From Myxocyprinus asiaticus (lineage: Eukaryota; Chordata; Actinopteri; Cypriniformes; Catostomidae), in assembly GCF_019703515.2 (NCBI RefSeq), contig NC_059368.1, positions 35,428,735 through 35,492,734 on the forward strand: a stretch of 64,000 nucleotides of DNA, read 5' to 3'. Below the pieces are notes generated by a model. It ran no database searches. It was not told the origin of the DNA and saw only the letters and a program-made list of their open reading frames with translations. Positions 1 through 13,482 of this stretch are shown here, piece by piece. A program made the translations under genes and the position numbers. How positions within the stretch are numbered: position 1 is the first letter of the stretch; each line of letters starts with the position of its first letter.

Positions 1-910
1 TCAATTCAGAACTATCCACTTAAATTGAATCCCACTCAAGTTGAGCGGGCCTGTTGACATGCGTTTTGGCAGGGCTTTTCTTCTTGGAAAGTCACGGAAA
101 AATGTTTCATGGCACGTATGGCAAAGGAAGTCATGTAACATAGAGGGATATCTACCCATAATAAGAGCAATATGCAATGAGCAGAAATGTAATGAGATCA
201 TTTAATGAGATGGATAAGGAGGCAAGAGTGGGCCGGGATGTTCTTTTAAACTTTCACATGCAGACTAACATAGGACAAAAATAACTGGATGATTCCACAG
301 CTGGGGGGAGGATGTGTTTGTTACAGATGAAAAAGAGGGATTTGTGGTGTCAGTTATTTCAATAATTTGTGTTAGTATTTTTGGCATCATGTACACAACA
401 ACAATCAATAAGAATGATTATATCTGGTCTAAAATGAAGTTCAGAGACGTAGTATGGGGGAAAACCTCTGTAAAAAGCTTGGTTAGGGTAACTCTCATGA
501 AACCTACACTCAAGATTTACGCATTACAATTTCATAACAAAATTCCATCAAATTGTGTAATGTTTCACAAAATTAAGACAACATACTATTTAAACTGTAA
601 AGTATTTATACATTATAGTAGAACTCCCTTGGTACTGCCTTTCATTTACACAGATTTAAAGTGTTAAAATCATTGTACAACAGCTTTTTTTTCTCTGTAA
701 TTCGATACGATAATGAGAATCATCTTTGAAAACTATAGGAATAGTAAAAGTAGAATGGTCAGATGTGTTACGATAATGACAATTTGGAGGTAAAATGTGC
801 TTTAGTATCCTGAAAAGAAAGTCAGATGCAAAAACTCCTAAACTCCTTCTCACCCTCATGTCAACTGATGTCACTGAATTTTTTTGTGAATTAGGACTAT
901 ACAGTATAGA
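1..910. other. Unassigned intergenic or intronic DNA
   Basis: AT-rich sequence with only short chance reading frames. I see no splice-bounded exon, no RNA gene and no clear element before the Tc1 terminus. Confidence 0.5.
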
Positions 911-2322
911 CAGTGCATTCAGAAAGTATTCAGACCCCTTCATTTTTTCCCCATTTTGTTATGTTGCAGCCTTATGCTACAATGCCTTAAATTATAATTT
1001 TTTCACATCAATCTACACTCCATATCTCATAATGACAAAGCAAAAACCAGATTTTTGATAACTTTAAACATTTATTAAAAAGAAAAAACTGAAATATCAC
1101 ATTGACATAAGTATTCTGACCCTTAACTCAGTACTTAGTTGAAGCCCTTTTGGCAGCGATTACAGCCTCAAGTCCTTTTGGTTTGATGCGACAAGCTTTG
1201 CACACCTGGATATGGGGATTTTCTGCTATTGTTCTCTGCAGATCCTCTCAAGCTCTGTCAGGTTGGATGGGGACCACTGGTGGACAGCCATTTTCAGGTC
1301 TCTCCAGAGCTGTTTGACTGGGTTCAAGTCAGGGCTCTGGCTGGGCCACTCAAGGACATTCACAAAGTTGTCCCTAAGCCATTCTTGCGTTGTCTTGGCT
1401 GTGTGCTTAGGGTCATTGTCCTGTTGGAAGGTGAACCTTCGGCCCATTCTGAAGTCCTGAGCGCACTGGACCAGGTTTTGATTAAGGATATCTCTGTATT
1501 TTGCTGTGCTCAGCTTTGCTTCAACTCGGACCAGTCCCCCAGTCCCTGCCGCTGAAAAACACCCCCACAGCATGATGCTACCACCACCATGCTTCACCGT
1601 TGGGATGGTATTGTGCAGGTGATGAGCAGTGCCTGGTTTTCTCCAGACATGACGCTTGGAATTGAGGCCAAACAGTTCAATCTTCGTTTCGTCAGACCAG
1701 AGAATCTTGTTTCTCACAGTCTGAGAGTCCTTTAGGTGCTTTTTTGCAAATTCCAAGTGGGCTTTCGTGTGTCTTGCACTGAGGAGAGGCTTCCATCTGG
1801 CCACTCTACCATAAAGCCCAGATTGGTGGACTGTTGCAGTGATGGTTGTCCTTCTGCAAGTTTCTCCCACCTCCACCCATGATCTCTGGGGCTCAACCAG
1901 AGTGACCATCATGTTCTTGGTCACCTCTCTTACCAAGGCCCTTCTCCCCCAATTGCTCAGTTTGGCTGGGCGGCCAGCTCTAAGAAGTGTCCTGGCATTC
2001 CAAATCATGTCCAATCAATTGAATTTGCCACAGGTGGACTCCAATCAAAGTGTAGAAACATCTCAAAGATGATCCAGAGAAATGGGTTGCACCTGAGCAA
2101 AATTTTAAGTGTCATAGCAAAGGGTCTGAATACTTATGTCAATGTGATATTTCAGTTTTTTCTTTTTAATAAATTTGCTTTGTCATTGTGAGGTATGGTG
2201 TAGATTAATGTGAAAATAATAATAATAATAATAATAATAATTTAAAGCATTTTAGCATAAGACTGCAACATAACGAAATGTGTAAAAAAATTAAGGGGTC
2301 TGAATACTTTATGAAAGCACTG
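911..2322 (-). mobile_element. Tc1/mariner transposon (Tc1-like), inactive
   Basis: The ends carry matching terminal inverted repeats: the left end starts cagtgcattcagaaag and the right end is the reverse complement of cagtgctttcataaag. Both continue into tattcagacccct. A TA dinucleotide follows the right end, as expected for Tc1 insertion. A second inner repeat (tattctgaccct near 1112, gggtctgaatact near 2123) makes long IR/DR-type ends of roughly 200 bp. An (AAT)n tract at 2217-2241 lies inside the right terminal repeat. The element is about 1.41 kb and carries one transposase frame on the minus strand. Confidence 0.9.
1226..2014 (-). pseudogene. Tc1-like transposase, N-terminally truncated, catalytic Glu replaced
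   Basis: A 262-residue frame encodes the catalytic part of a Tc1 transposase, an enzyme that cuts and pastes its own transposon in the nucleus. Visible landmarks are WSDETKIELFG with the first Asp at residue 108, HGGGSIMLWGCFSA at about 142-155, QDNDPKHTAK with the second Asp at 199, and SPDLNPVKQLW. The third acidic residue should be Glu, 34 residues after the second Asp, but position 234 is Lys (AAA, where GAA or GAG is expected). This DD34E-to-K change should abolish catalysis. Family members are about 340 residues, and the paired HTH DNA-binding half is missing ahead of residue 1. The Met at 2014 is therefore probably not the ancestral start. No other frame in the element supplies the missing domain. 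Confidence 0.9.
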
Positions 2323-4465
2323 TATTTATTTGGGTGAACTATTTCCTTAAGCAGCCATTTTCTTGATGGGATCAAACATTTGCAGGAACCATTACTGTGC
2401 GTATGTGGATGACTTGAAGACCTGGCGTAAAGAGCTCTGGAAGGAGTGTAAAGAGTGTTTGGAAGGCTATTCTCATACAGGGTCTTTATTTGAAGCTGGC
2501 AGACCATGAGCGCCGCACATCAAAGATGCACTTGTTGAGAGAGACTGATTAACACGACTGATGCAGAGAGCTGGGCCACAGCAAAACTATTCAATAGCTG
2601 GATTGAACTGGATGCAAACAAGACTTTCTCTCACTCTCTGACACAAAGATGCACAACCACACAGACATTTTATAGAGAAGTCCTGTCAGCAAAAAACAGA
2701 AACAGGGTTTTTCTTAGAACTGCTGATGTATATTAGGATTTCAATGAAAGTCTTTAACACAATAATTTCCCATACAAAATTCATAACATTGCTGTCTAAA
2801 TAAAAGCACAGAATGTGCAACTTTAGTACTTGCTTCCTCTCATAAAACCAAACAAAAACAAGAACAAGCTCCTAATTTGAGCTCATATCAGCTGTGGTAC
2901 AGTATAAAACAGGAACTGTGAACTGTTTTTATTGTTATTCAGTGTTATTAAATCAAGCAATGAATAAAAATTTATATGTTTGGCTATGCATATAAAAAAT
3001 GGATAGTACACCCAAAAATGAATCATTCTGCCTAACATCTTTTGTGTTCCACAGATTAAACAAAGTCATATGGGTTTGTAACAACATATGGGAGAGTAAA
3101 TGAATTATTTTAAATTTCAAATATCCCTTTAGATTTCAAACCCCAAAAAATAAACCAAAGTATATTGGGGTACATTTCAAGTATTTTAAAGAGAGAGAGA
3201 AAAAAAAAAAAATCTTTCCCAAGCACTGTTAAAATTCCACCGCCAAATCATTCCCACTATGTTTTTCCTTTGATATCCTGTTTCTTGTTTAAGTTTTGTG
3301 GTGTTGGGAATCCACACAAACTGCCCTTAGGCAAGCTGGGAAGCCCACAGATAAATTCTAATGGTCCTGGTAAGGGAGCCAGAGGCCTTGGATGTTAAAA
3401 TGCAGAGAAATTCTAACCTGTAAAGTTTAACAACACAAACCACACACACAGATGAATTCATTTGTGTTATTAGCATTTTTTCTGATTCAGAATACTGACA
3501 TTAAGAGAAAAAATATTTGTTTTGAGTTTGTGACTTTCAGTTACTAAAAAAAAAGACTGAAATACATTTAAAATGAGAAAAAAGATTCAGATAAAACACA
3601 AGTACGGCTGGCCGATATAGCTGAAAAATATATCTCATTAGACTTTACACTGAGCATTTGCTCTGAATTGGTTTACATTTTTTTTTTTTTTAATAACTGG
3701 AACCATAATGTGGACCTAACAGCAATTGTTTTTAAGTAGTTTCATCAACTGTAACACACTGTCACACTGTTGAGATGCCCTCCCTCTGAACGGTGTAGCT
3801 CAGCAAAGCAAAAAGGACCACGGGTGACTTTGCTATAAAAAAAAAAAAAAAAAAAAAAAGAAGACATTGAGAAGGAATTAGATATGGGCATTTTATCACT
3901 GCAAGGCCAGGATATTAAAACAAGGCCAATGTTTCTTAGCTAATAATTAGGACTGTCAAACAATTAAAAAAATTCAATAAATTAATTACACAATAGGTGG
4001 AAATAATTGCATGCATCAATACTTGTCAATATATTGTTTTGTTTAAAGGGGTCATGACATGAGGAATAAAATTTCCCTTGATCTTTTGACATGCAAGAAT
4101 TCATTGTACTATAAAAACACTGTGGGCCCATAAGTCATAAGCACTAAGTCAGTGGGCATGGCCATGGAATTTTGGTATATTCGTGCAAGCATGCACTAAG
4201 TCTAGGCACAAGTAGGTTTGGCAAAATTGCACGTGCAACGCGCAACGCACAAATGGGCTGGATTAAGTGCAGTTTAATTCTGAGGTTTTCTCTGGCTATT
4301 ATTATATAGTTAATTCCCTCAAGCACCAGCGATATAAACCAAGACAGCACATTCATAAAAAGTTGGTAGTGTAAATGGACTGTATTCAATGAATTAGTAG
4401 AACTGAAAATTGTTCTTTTGTGCATTAAAATGAGTCCTTGAAGATTGTCGGGCATATTTTTGACA
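2323..4465. other. Unassigned DNA with simple repeats
   Basis: Contains a partial copy of the 'cacccaaaaatgaat' miniature-element family near 3008-3120 and poly-A tracts near 3198 and 3838-3859. From about 4043 there is a cyprinid-type repeat start (aggggtcatgacatgag). No exon was recognised. Confidence 0.4.
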
Positions 4466-6395
4466 GTAGCTTTGTTTCCATCCAAGTTGTGAAATTAATT
4501 TGTGCAACAAATCTGAATATCACAAAAACAATGTGCGGATAAAACCATGTTTCCATCCCTTGCGTTCAAAAGAACAAAATCGTCACTTCTGGGGAAATTG
4601 TAGCGACTGTGTGACTCTTTCATTAATAAAATACTTGCGGTTTAGGACGCACAGAAAAAACACTTTTATAACTTGTCTCATGACTGGAGATGACAGGGCG
4701 TCAAACAGTTCTGGGAGCACTGTGTGTGTGCGTTCCTCCATCATGGCTTTGTGTTGTGGATCTATAAGATATTTTTCAAAAGTATCAATAAATCTGCTTT
4801 TCGGGAAAAAGTGCAAGTTTGTTTCAACTTATTTGCTCTGCAAACTCTATTCAGGCTTTGGATTTTTAGGACACCGGTATTTCAGAATGACCAGAGCAAC
4901 AATTCTGATGTGATGACTGGTCCGCAGGTTCGTCCAGTTATGAATGCAAGTCTTGTATTTCTGTTAAATTCAGTAGATTTAGGGTACCATTACACAACAA
5001 CGATGTACAAAACACGGAAAAGTTTTTCCTTTGCGTTTTTGAAAAGTTTCGCGTACAGACGACAACGTTGACAAAACAATCCCATTCACACGGATCTGCG
5101 AAAACGACTAAAAACACTGTATTTTGCATGCCAGGCCAGTAGTTGGCGATGTCACTTTGTAAAGAAACACTACGTGCCTGCACACATAAGTATTCTTCCA
5201 CAGAGCGGTGAATACAAACAATGAAGATGGCGATCGCTGGTCGTAGTAGTGATGCAGTAAATCTACACTTTGCTGGAGAAGCGTCAATAAACTCAAAATC
5301 TTGAGCAGTACAAACACAGTCCTGTAGTCCGCCATTGTAGTTTTGAATGTCTCGCGTGTTGTTTTGAAGTACTCACACGAATGCCTATAGACTGAACTCT
5401 CAAGATTATTAAATAAACTCTGCTCATTTTTACCATCACTTCGTCTCTTGCCTTCTTCTGTATTCTCCCTGTTGACTCTTGGGCTGGTAGGAGAGTAAGT
5501 TAACATAACCAGCTGTTGATGTTGACTGGTTTTGGATATCAGACAGAACTCTGATATATGGATATCTCCTGACGGAGAGAGAGGTCTTGTGAACACTGGA
5601 TCTAACATGCATTTTCACTGCCTCATGTTTTCATATTTTAAGCATATTGAATACTGTACATGGCATCACATCTCTGTCTATAGGCTATATACATAAGCGG
5701 TGGGTGAATGAATTGCAGGGTAAAGCTACATCAAATAAAATTAAGTAAATAAATAAATAAATAATAATTAAAATATAAATAAATTTTTCCCATCTGTATC
5801 CATACATTCATTTCAAGATTTTCAAATGGCAGGTTCTGCCTACTGTACAATGTTCACACTCCAAATAAAACACTCCAAATGAATAAATTGTTGATTATTG
5901 TTATTTGCACAGACACCAGTATTCATACTGATAATTATACATCTCAAATTGATGCCTATCAATCCATCATTCTTTATATAACACTTAATACGCGTGCGCA
6001 TGACATCATCGTTTTCACAAATTCGCATTTTTGTATGTTTACACGGAGACGATAACGCCATCGTTTTCAAAAACGTGCACTTTTTCTAAAGTTTGCGTTT
6101 TCAGGTCCCAAAACGCCATTGTCATGTAAACGAACAGCCAAAACGCATGAAAAGTTTTCAGTTTTTAGTTGAAAACGTTGTCGTGTAAACGGCCCCTTAG
6201 AGTTTATTTGGTAAATGTGATTCCATCATAGTTTATGCGCATTTCTTCTTATTGAATAAAAAACTTAAGGTATAAGAGCGTATACCTTTTTTATGCACAT
6301 TTTGGAGATTTTATTTGCATCTTGGTGTTTCCATCCAGCAGATTTTATGCGATATGCCAAAATGCGCATAAAAAAGCATTGATGGAAACATAGGT
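4466..6395. repeat. Miniature inverted-repeat element with 'tttccatc' ends
   Basis: The two ends are inverted copies around a shared core: tttgtttccatcca at 4471 and tgatggaaaca at 6380-6390. Both flank AT-rich 'ttatgcgcat' style sequence. There is no coding capacity. A second element (4981-6199) is nested inside. The boundaries are approximate. Confidence 0.4.
4981..6199. repeat. Nested non-autonomous DNA transposon with 'cgtttacacgacaacg' termini
   Basis: The right end reads gttgtcgtgtaaacggcccc. The left end (ggtaccattacacaacaacg) is a degenerate inverted copy of it. The interior has several 'aaaacg' and 'cgttttc' motifs in opposite orientations, typical of palindromic miniature elements. 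Reading frames inside (for example 5108-5608) show no known domain. Confidence 0.5.
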
Positions 6396-8361
6396 AGTGA
6401 CACGCTCCTTTTATGTGCATGGAAAATGTGATTCTTCTCAGAATTTGGATGTAGGCTCCATTAAATTACAGAGAATGTAAGTATTATAAATAATTTTCAT
6501 CTACTGACACAGAAGTCATGGCTAGTATTGTATCGGCACGCACTTCTCTTCTACCGGTCGATTTTGATAAATTAAATTAATTTGTTGAAACACGATAAAA
6601 ATAAAACAAAACTATTTCTAAATTGAAATTACACTTCAAACGAAACAAAAATATAATCAAAGTAACGAAAAAATTTTACTCTCTCCAACTTCTTCCACCG
6701 GCCCTTTTTCCAGTGACTTAAAAATCACTCTACAAAAACAGGTGGAAAAATACATTTAGACTTACAAATTAGACCATGAATACAATTGTAAATTTAAACA
6801 ATAATAATAATTGAAAAAGAAACCATGATTTATAGATAGTTTAACACAAATCTCATACTTTTTTTATTTTATTTTATTTTATTTTTTTCATATAAGACTC
6901 ATATAAAACTCTGATTGCCAGGGACATAATTTGATGTTCCACTATATTTTCAGTTTGGACATTAACGTTATTACCACCTGCTGGTGGAATCTCTAAACTG
7001 CAAATGCAGCAACTGAGTTTAAACTTTGCGCCAAGTTAAGACGTGGTTTTCAAACATCTTAACGCAACAACCTATTTCTCAGGAAAATAGCAAATTGCGC
7101 TTTGTGCCACTTCATTAACATACAATACACTCACAGTTTGCACGCATTCACCCAAAATAGCACAAACACTCCCACCCACGCCCACTTGCACTTTGCGCTG
7201 GCATGAAAATTGTGATTACAATTAGCTCTCTCACGAAAATTTAATAAGATGTTGCGCACGGTCATTGTGCGTAATGCTGTGCTTTGCACGCTCACAAAAT
7301 AGAGCCCTGTAAGTTTCAGAACTCAAGACTTCCTCACCAATACAAAAGAGCATTTATTTATCCAAGCTGCAAAAACAGCTCGTTTGGATACTCCCTACTT
7401 TGTGATGTCACACAGATGAATACATCAGCACATGACTTACTCTACAGCAAGATATCAACGCCTACTTTTACATAATCACACCCTTGGCCCGCCCACTGGC
7501 ACTTAGTAAGATAGGTGAAGAAGAGAGAACAAGATGGGCCTAATATCCCTAAAAGAAACTTACACAGGACACCTTCTTGTGCTCTGGACTATTTTTTAAA
7601 GTTTTTCTACATAAACATGCAATAGACTTACTGCTACAACCATTAACATGTTCCTCGCATCGCTTTTAAAAAATGCAATGTCAAGATATATCTCTTAAAA
7701 GGAGACCCCAATTCTGCGTCTTGCTGTTTTGAGTATAAACGCCCTGGACATGTTTTTAAACCCATCTGCGTTTTTTTTTAATTGTCTTATGTAAACATGC
7801 ACTAGATGGATTGTATAATGTATGTTCAGCATATTTCAGTGTGGATTGCATGTGTGTCCGGCTATTTTCTGTGTGTATTATACAGTATGTGTTTTTGGCT
7901 CATATCAGCTTGGACTGCTTGTGAACCAGTCCCAAAAAGATTCAAGCTTAGGAATTATTATAGAAAGATGGGGCAGTTAAAAACACTATTGGAACCGACC
8001 ACAAAAACTTAAGTAAACAATTCCATTCATGAATGTTTCATACTATATATCATGACTGTTTGATATTTATAGTTTTTGGTGCTGCTGTGATGTAAGTGAA
8101 TAGTTTGATGCGTTCAGATCCAATGTTTTGGGTGTGCGTTATGTGTAAAACCTGAATTGTTTTTTTACTGTTGTGGAGCTGGTTCATTTTCTTCCAACGG
8201 AGTTTCAAATATGTATGGCTGTATTCGAGGGCCTGCACAATGTTAATCAAACATAACAGTGGGCGTTTATTAGTGCTGCAAAATTAATCGAAAAACGAAT
8301 CACGATTACGGCTGCCAGGATTATGTAATCACAAAAACTGATGAAAACAGGATTCAATTTA
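6396..8361. other. Unassigned AT-rich DNA
   Basis: Short poly-T and ATTTT tracts near 6860-6890 and scattered repeat fragments. I see no coding, RNA or boundary signal that I can defend. Confidence 0.4.
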
Positions 8362-8572
8362 AAGGTATAAATCACTCAAAAATTAAAATTCTCTCATCAA
8401 AAGAGAAATCTACATTCACTTGCATTTTTAGGACCTACTGAGCTAAGATATTTTTCAATTTTTCTTCAAATGTGTTTTGCTGAAGAAAGAAAGTCACACA
8501 CACCTGGGATATCATGAGGGTGAGTAAATAATGAGAGAATTTTCATTTTTGGGTGAACCATCCATTTAAGTC
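8362..8572. repeat. Short palindromic miniature element ('tttgggtgaac' family)
   Basis: The left end (aatcactcaaaaattaaaa) and the right end (ttcatttttgggtgaacca) are inverted copies. The body contains the family signature 'gagggtgagtaaat'. The same family recurs at 10065-10674, 20660-20764 and 60716-61116. Confidence 0.5.
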
Positions 8573-9892
8573 TGCTCCTGTTGCATTTATGGTTTCTATT
8601 TATGTGTTTTTGCAGCGGTTGAGTATTCTAAACAATCCCAGACCTTTGTGTTGAACAATGAAACAGCAATAGCCAATCAGTGCTTAAATTCGTCCTATCA
8701 GTAATGACAACTGATCCTAATGAGCAAGTTTTAAACAGTCTGATGCCCAGATGCTTGCTTTTTGTTTAACTTCTGTTCACGGTGGCACAAGGAAATTAAT
8801 ACTGAAGAAAAATCACCTGACACTCGAAAAGAAGCTGTAGAACAAAAGTAAAAAGCACATTGGAATTATTTTGGATTTAGTGCATGTTGCGCCACTCACT
8901 TGCAACGTAGATGGTAAATACACTACAAACGAGCAACGTGACACAAAACTAAAACGTTCCCGTTATAATGATGGCAAAGGCGCAATGTAAAAAATTTATT
9001 TATTGTGCTGTTGAGACAGCTTCGTTTTTATTGAGAGCATTCGTGAGAGTGCAGAACTCATTGCGCTCATGCTGAACTGCTGAGCTCAAACAGTAAACCT
9101 GCAGTGAGTGACAGCTACAGTCATTGTAATTAGTCATTGTCACGTTGCTTGATTTCTGAGTACAATATATAAAAAACAATTCTGTTTTGTCATATTACTA
9201 AGTTGTACTGATGTTTCAAACAGCTATAAAGTATTGTAAATCATCTTAACAGTTCTCAGCTTGTTTTGGATGTTTTGGATAGAGAAAATGATGTGAATGG
9301 CATATTTCACGGATCACCATCATTGTTAACGCATCTGCTCTAATATGACCCATTTGTCCCGCTTCTGTTCATAATTAAATGTTCATGAATTGCACAAACT
9401 CTGACCGCAAATGGCTGATTTTAATTTCCAAAGCGTGAGAGATATGAGGCCAAATATGATAAAACGATGATCTTTTATGACCAAGATCACCATGGAAGAT
9501 CTAACGGCCGATATAAACCATAGATACACCTTTATAATAACTTTATTAACATCAACATACATTATTACACTATTAAATGCTGAAAAGAAACTGCAGCACA
9601 GCTCATATCAACCTTTGAAAGCTGTTGTTCTGAAGAAACCAGAAGCGTCGTTGCCTGCTTTGTGATGTCACAGTAATTTAATCTTTTAATAGACATTAAT
9701 AATTGCCATTACAATATCAAGGGCAATAATCGACAGTTAGGATTTTTGTCATAATCGTGCAACCCAAGCATTTATATTGAAGTTAAAGGAGACACTGAGG
9801 CAAAAAACAAGCGTTTCAGACAGAGGGCAAGAGACAGGGTGGAAAAAAACTTTACTAACATTATAAGTGGATCAGAGGGAAAATAATACGAT

Positions 9893-9895
<3 letters not shown>
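8573..9895. other. Unassigned DNA
   Basis: Mixed AT-rich sequence without recognisable exons or complete elements. The short frame at 9477-9665 has no domain resemblance. Confidence 0.4.

Positions 9896-9928
<33 letters not shown>
9896..9928. repeat. (TA)n microsatellite
   Basis: Uninterrupted alternating TA over about 33 bp. Confidence 0.95.
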
Positions 9929-9930
<2 letters not shown>

Positions 9931-10064
9931 AGTAGGCTTGTGTCAAGACCCCTTTAATTTTGTTTTCAGTAAGCCTAATCTGGCGCAGCACATTGCCTAT
10001 AGCACCAGCTGGGGCTGGGCTGGCTTTACATACTGTACAGATCAGGTGGCATGATTTAATGCAT

Positions 10065-10674
10065 TAAAAGGATAGTTCACCCAAAAATGAAAATTCTGTC
10101 ATGATTTACTCACTGTCTTGGCATCCCAGATGTGTATGACTTTCTTTCATCTGCTGAACCCAAATGAAGATTTTAGAAGAATATTTCAATGCAAGTGAAT
10201 GGGTGCCAAAGTTTTGAAGCTCCAAAATCCACATAAAGGAAGCATAAAAGTAATCCATATGACTCCAGTGGTTAAATCCATGTATTCAGACACAATATGA
10301 AAGGTGTGGGTGAAAAACAGATCAATATTTAAGTAATTTTTGATCATAAATTCTCAGAAGAAGGAGAAAGTGAAAGTGAAGGAAAAAGGACTTAAATATT
10401 GATCTGTTTCTAACTCTACCTATCATATCGCTTCAGAATATATGGATTAACCACCAGAGTCATCTGGAGTACTTTTATATTGGCCTTGTTTGTATTTTGG
10501 AGCTTCAAAATGTTGGCACCATTCACTTACATTGTATGGACCAACAGAGCTGAGATATTCTTCTAAAAAATCGTCATTTATGTTCAGCAGATTAAAGAAA
10601 TTCATACAAATCTGGGATGGCATGAGGGTGAGTAAATGATGAGAGAATTTAAATTTTTGGGTGAACTAACCCTT
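10065..10674. repeat. Fold-back miniature element, about 610 bp
   Basis: Starts taaaaggatagttcaccc and ends with its inverse gggtgaactaaccctt. Homology between the halves continues inward: tttgaagctccaaaa near 10214 pairs with ttttggagcttcaaaa near 10495, and cagatcaatatttaag near 10319 pairs with its inverse near 10395. It has no coding capacity. Confidence 0.7.
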
Positions 10675-11864
10675 GGATTTATCAATGTATTTAAAATTAA
10701 CTGTACTAAATTAACATGTTAACATGTTGACAGCCCTACTAATACTACATTTATTTTGCTATGTAGGACATCTGAACCCTTTCGTCTTTTGCAACAAAGG
10801 TGACACATATGCTACGTCAAAGGGTATGATTGCAAAGCATCAGATCACGGAAAACTGAAGTGAAAAAGTGGCACTGAGTTACCACACTCAACAGGGTCTG
10901 CCAGGAATCTGCGTCAGAGCTTCTCAGAGATTCTTGTGAATGTACACTCCTTTTGTTATCAGTCTCTTACAAAGTATCATTGCACTGGGGTGTGTCAAAA
11001 ATGAGTTTGTTTCTTGGTGAAAATTACTCAATGAAACTCAAAAGAGGAAACAATGACGAGGGGAGAGGTACGTGCTCGTAAGAAAAATAATTCAGACCCT
11101 TTAGAAAGTACAGAAATTAAGCTTTTGTGACTTTGCCTTAATAAGATCCAGGTATACCTTGTGCACTCTTGAAATTAAACTAATTTCCATCTTTAGTTAA
11201 CCTTCCACTGATGGCAAGGCTTGCTCTAGGTTTATTTCTTGACTTATTCAAATAAAAAGGAGGCAATTACTTTTTTCCCCTTTTTGAAAAGGTATATGGT
11301 TACATGTGGTTAAGAATGAGTTAGTTTTTACTGACCTACCACCAGCTGCATTGTCAATGTTGCTCCTTATTGACTTGCTTTGACATAGAGCTTTTCAGCC
11401 ACCAAAGTCATCCCTGTCTGTTCCACTACATCACTTATCCTACAATAAAAAAACTCTTTACTTTGAGCCAACTGCAGCTCTCTTGCATAAGGAGGTAGCA
11501 TGTCTTCCTTCTAATGGACAGCATCCAAATAAATGTCTAAAAAGGAGAGTGACTTTGTGAAGGTTTATACTGAATGCAGAGAAGAGCCTTGCCAGAGCAA
11601 CTGAACCGCACATCGGAGCCCTGCACAATTGCCTACCTCACGTACCAGTAGTTTTGGGCCACTGCTTCTGTATCAGTGCGCCTTTCTTTAGGTTGGATTT
11701 CAGTCGGAAAAGAGAAAAACAAATCGCTAAAGCCTGTAAGTGTGTAAGGGCAGTGAGGTGTGTCATCATTCTACAGGATGAAAACAAGTAGGGCAGGCCA
11801 AGAGAAGGAGATGGATGTTAGAACAAGCTATTTTTTCCCTATCTTAATACTATACGACTCAATG
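10675..11864. other. Unassigned DNA
   Basis: No supported gene, RNA or element. It is mostly mid-complexity non-coding sequence. Confidence 0.4.
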
Positions 11865-13482
11865 TTAAAGGACTGTTCTGGTTTCAATGGAAGTTAAGCT
11901 TAATCGACAGCATTTGTGGCATAATGTTGATTACCACAAAAATAAATTTTGACTTGCCCCTCCTTTTATTTAAAAAAAACAAGTTATAGTCTGAGTTACA
12001 GAGACACTTACAATGGAAGTGAATGGGGGCCAATCCGTAAACCTTAAAATACTCACAGTTTCAAAAGTACAGCCACAAGACATAAACAATATGTGTCTTA
12101 ACATGATTTTAGTGCGATAAAATAGTTTACTAACCTTTTCTGTTATTCACCTTACGTGCCAGAGAATCTAGCGCGCAGCCATTTTGAAAATTTTGTCTCG
12201 GAACTTCCGTTCTAGCGGTTCTAAATAGATATCTGTGGTGTTGATGTCAGTTTAATTTATGTTAATGGATTTACAAGTTATAGAGTTGTCAAAAGCTATC
12301 ATGAGTATTTTAGTGTTCAAGGGATGTCATAACAACTTGTAGCTGAGTGGAGAGATTTTAAAACAAGAGTACTTCATTCATAAATCCACAAGATACTACC
12401 GTCACGCTGTGGACGTACTGATGTGCCTCTGTGCTCATGAAACTCCAGGAGACAAAACAAAGTCATTAAAAATATCTCTATACGACACCTCTGACCATCT
12501 TCTCATGTCATTCACCCATGGCGTTATACTTAAGGTAAGCAGGTTTTTGAGCATTAAACCAGGATGGGGGAGGAGTGACACTATATTTATACACACACAT
12601 ACACATGTGAAAGTGTATGTTTTATTTTATATACCGTTTACAACCATTTTGATCACATTTAAGCCTCTAAAAAATGTAGGGTGACAAATTTATTTTAAAA
12701 AGTACAATTGAAATTTTCTTTAATGTTGAACTTGCATGTGTAATATTATGAGCTGTCACTGTTGGAAATGTCATATCAACTACACATTTTAACACAAATT
12801 ATTAACAATTTGAAACCTAAAAATTAAGGAGAATTACACGTATAACAATTAAACGCTTGTATTGTGAAAAAGTGCAGTGTGTCATAGCTGTCTGAATGTG
12901 ATCTGCCAGGTCCAATTTACCTCCACGGGTGTGGGTAAAAATGAACATTTAGAGTGGCAGAAAAAACACCTAATATTTTCACGTAGTAAAGGGGTGCTGT
13001 ATACTCACCCCATCAACTCTTTGTGAAAAATACTTTTTGTGCTCCCACATGTAATCCATTTTGATAGACTGTTCTCAGTAGCTTCAATACAAACAGGAAG
13101 TTAGATGACAAAATTTGGAAGAGCGGAGTGCGGAAAAGGGGCGGGGCTGAATTTGGTGAATAGCCAATTTTACAACTTCATTGCCATGACGATGTAACGT
13201 CAATAAACCCTAAAACCCTTAAATGACTATAAAATTTACAATTTAAACAACAACTTTACAGCTCAAATAATGCATGAGTTTTAACATAAAAATTAATGTA
13301 AGTGCTTTTAAAAGTTATAAGCTTTAAATTTCTGTCTTTAAACCCTCCAAAAATTGGCCCCATTCACTTCCATTGTAAGTACCTCACTGGCAAGTCAAAA
13401 ACATTTTTTTGTGGTAATCAACATTATGCCACAAATGCTGTCGATTGAGCTTAACTTGTCTTGAACCTGGAATACTCCTTTA
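11865..13482. repeat. Inverted-repeat element with unrelated sequence in the middle
   Basis: The left part (taaaggactgttctggtttc, then 'gcatttgtggcataatgttg' near 11910) is matched in inverse by the right part ('atgccacaaatgctgtcgat' near 13427, then 'cctggaatactccttta'). About 1 kb of different sequence separates the arms, suggesting a later insertion or a long spacer. A partial third copy of the right arm lies near 58900-58960. Confidence 0.55.

Noticed and set aside
314..667. 117-residue frame near the left edge
   Set aside because: No domain, AT-driven composition, no splice or promoter context. Treated as chance.
1212..2072. Plus-strand frames over the Tc1 transposase
   Set aside because: Antisense to a clearly homologous transposase. 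No independent support.
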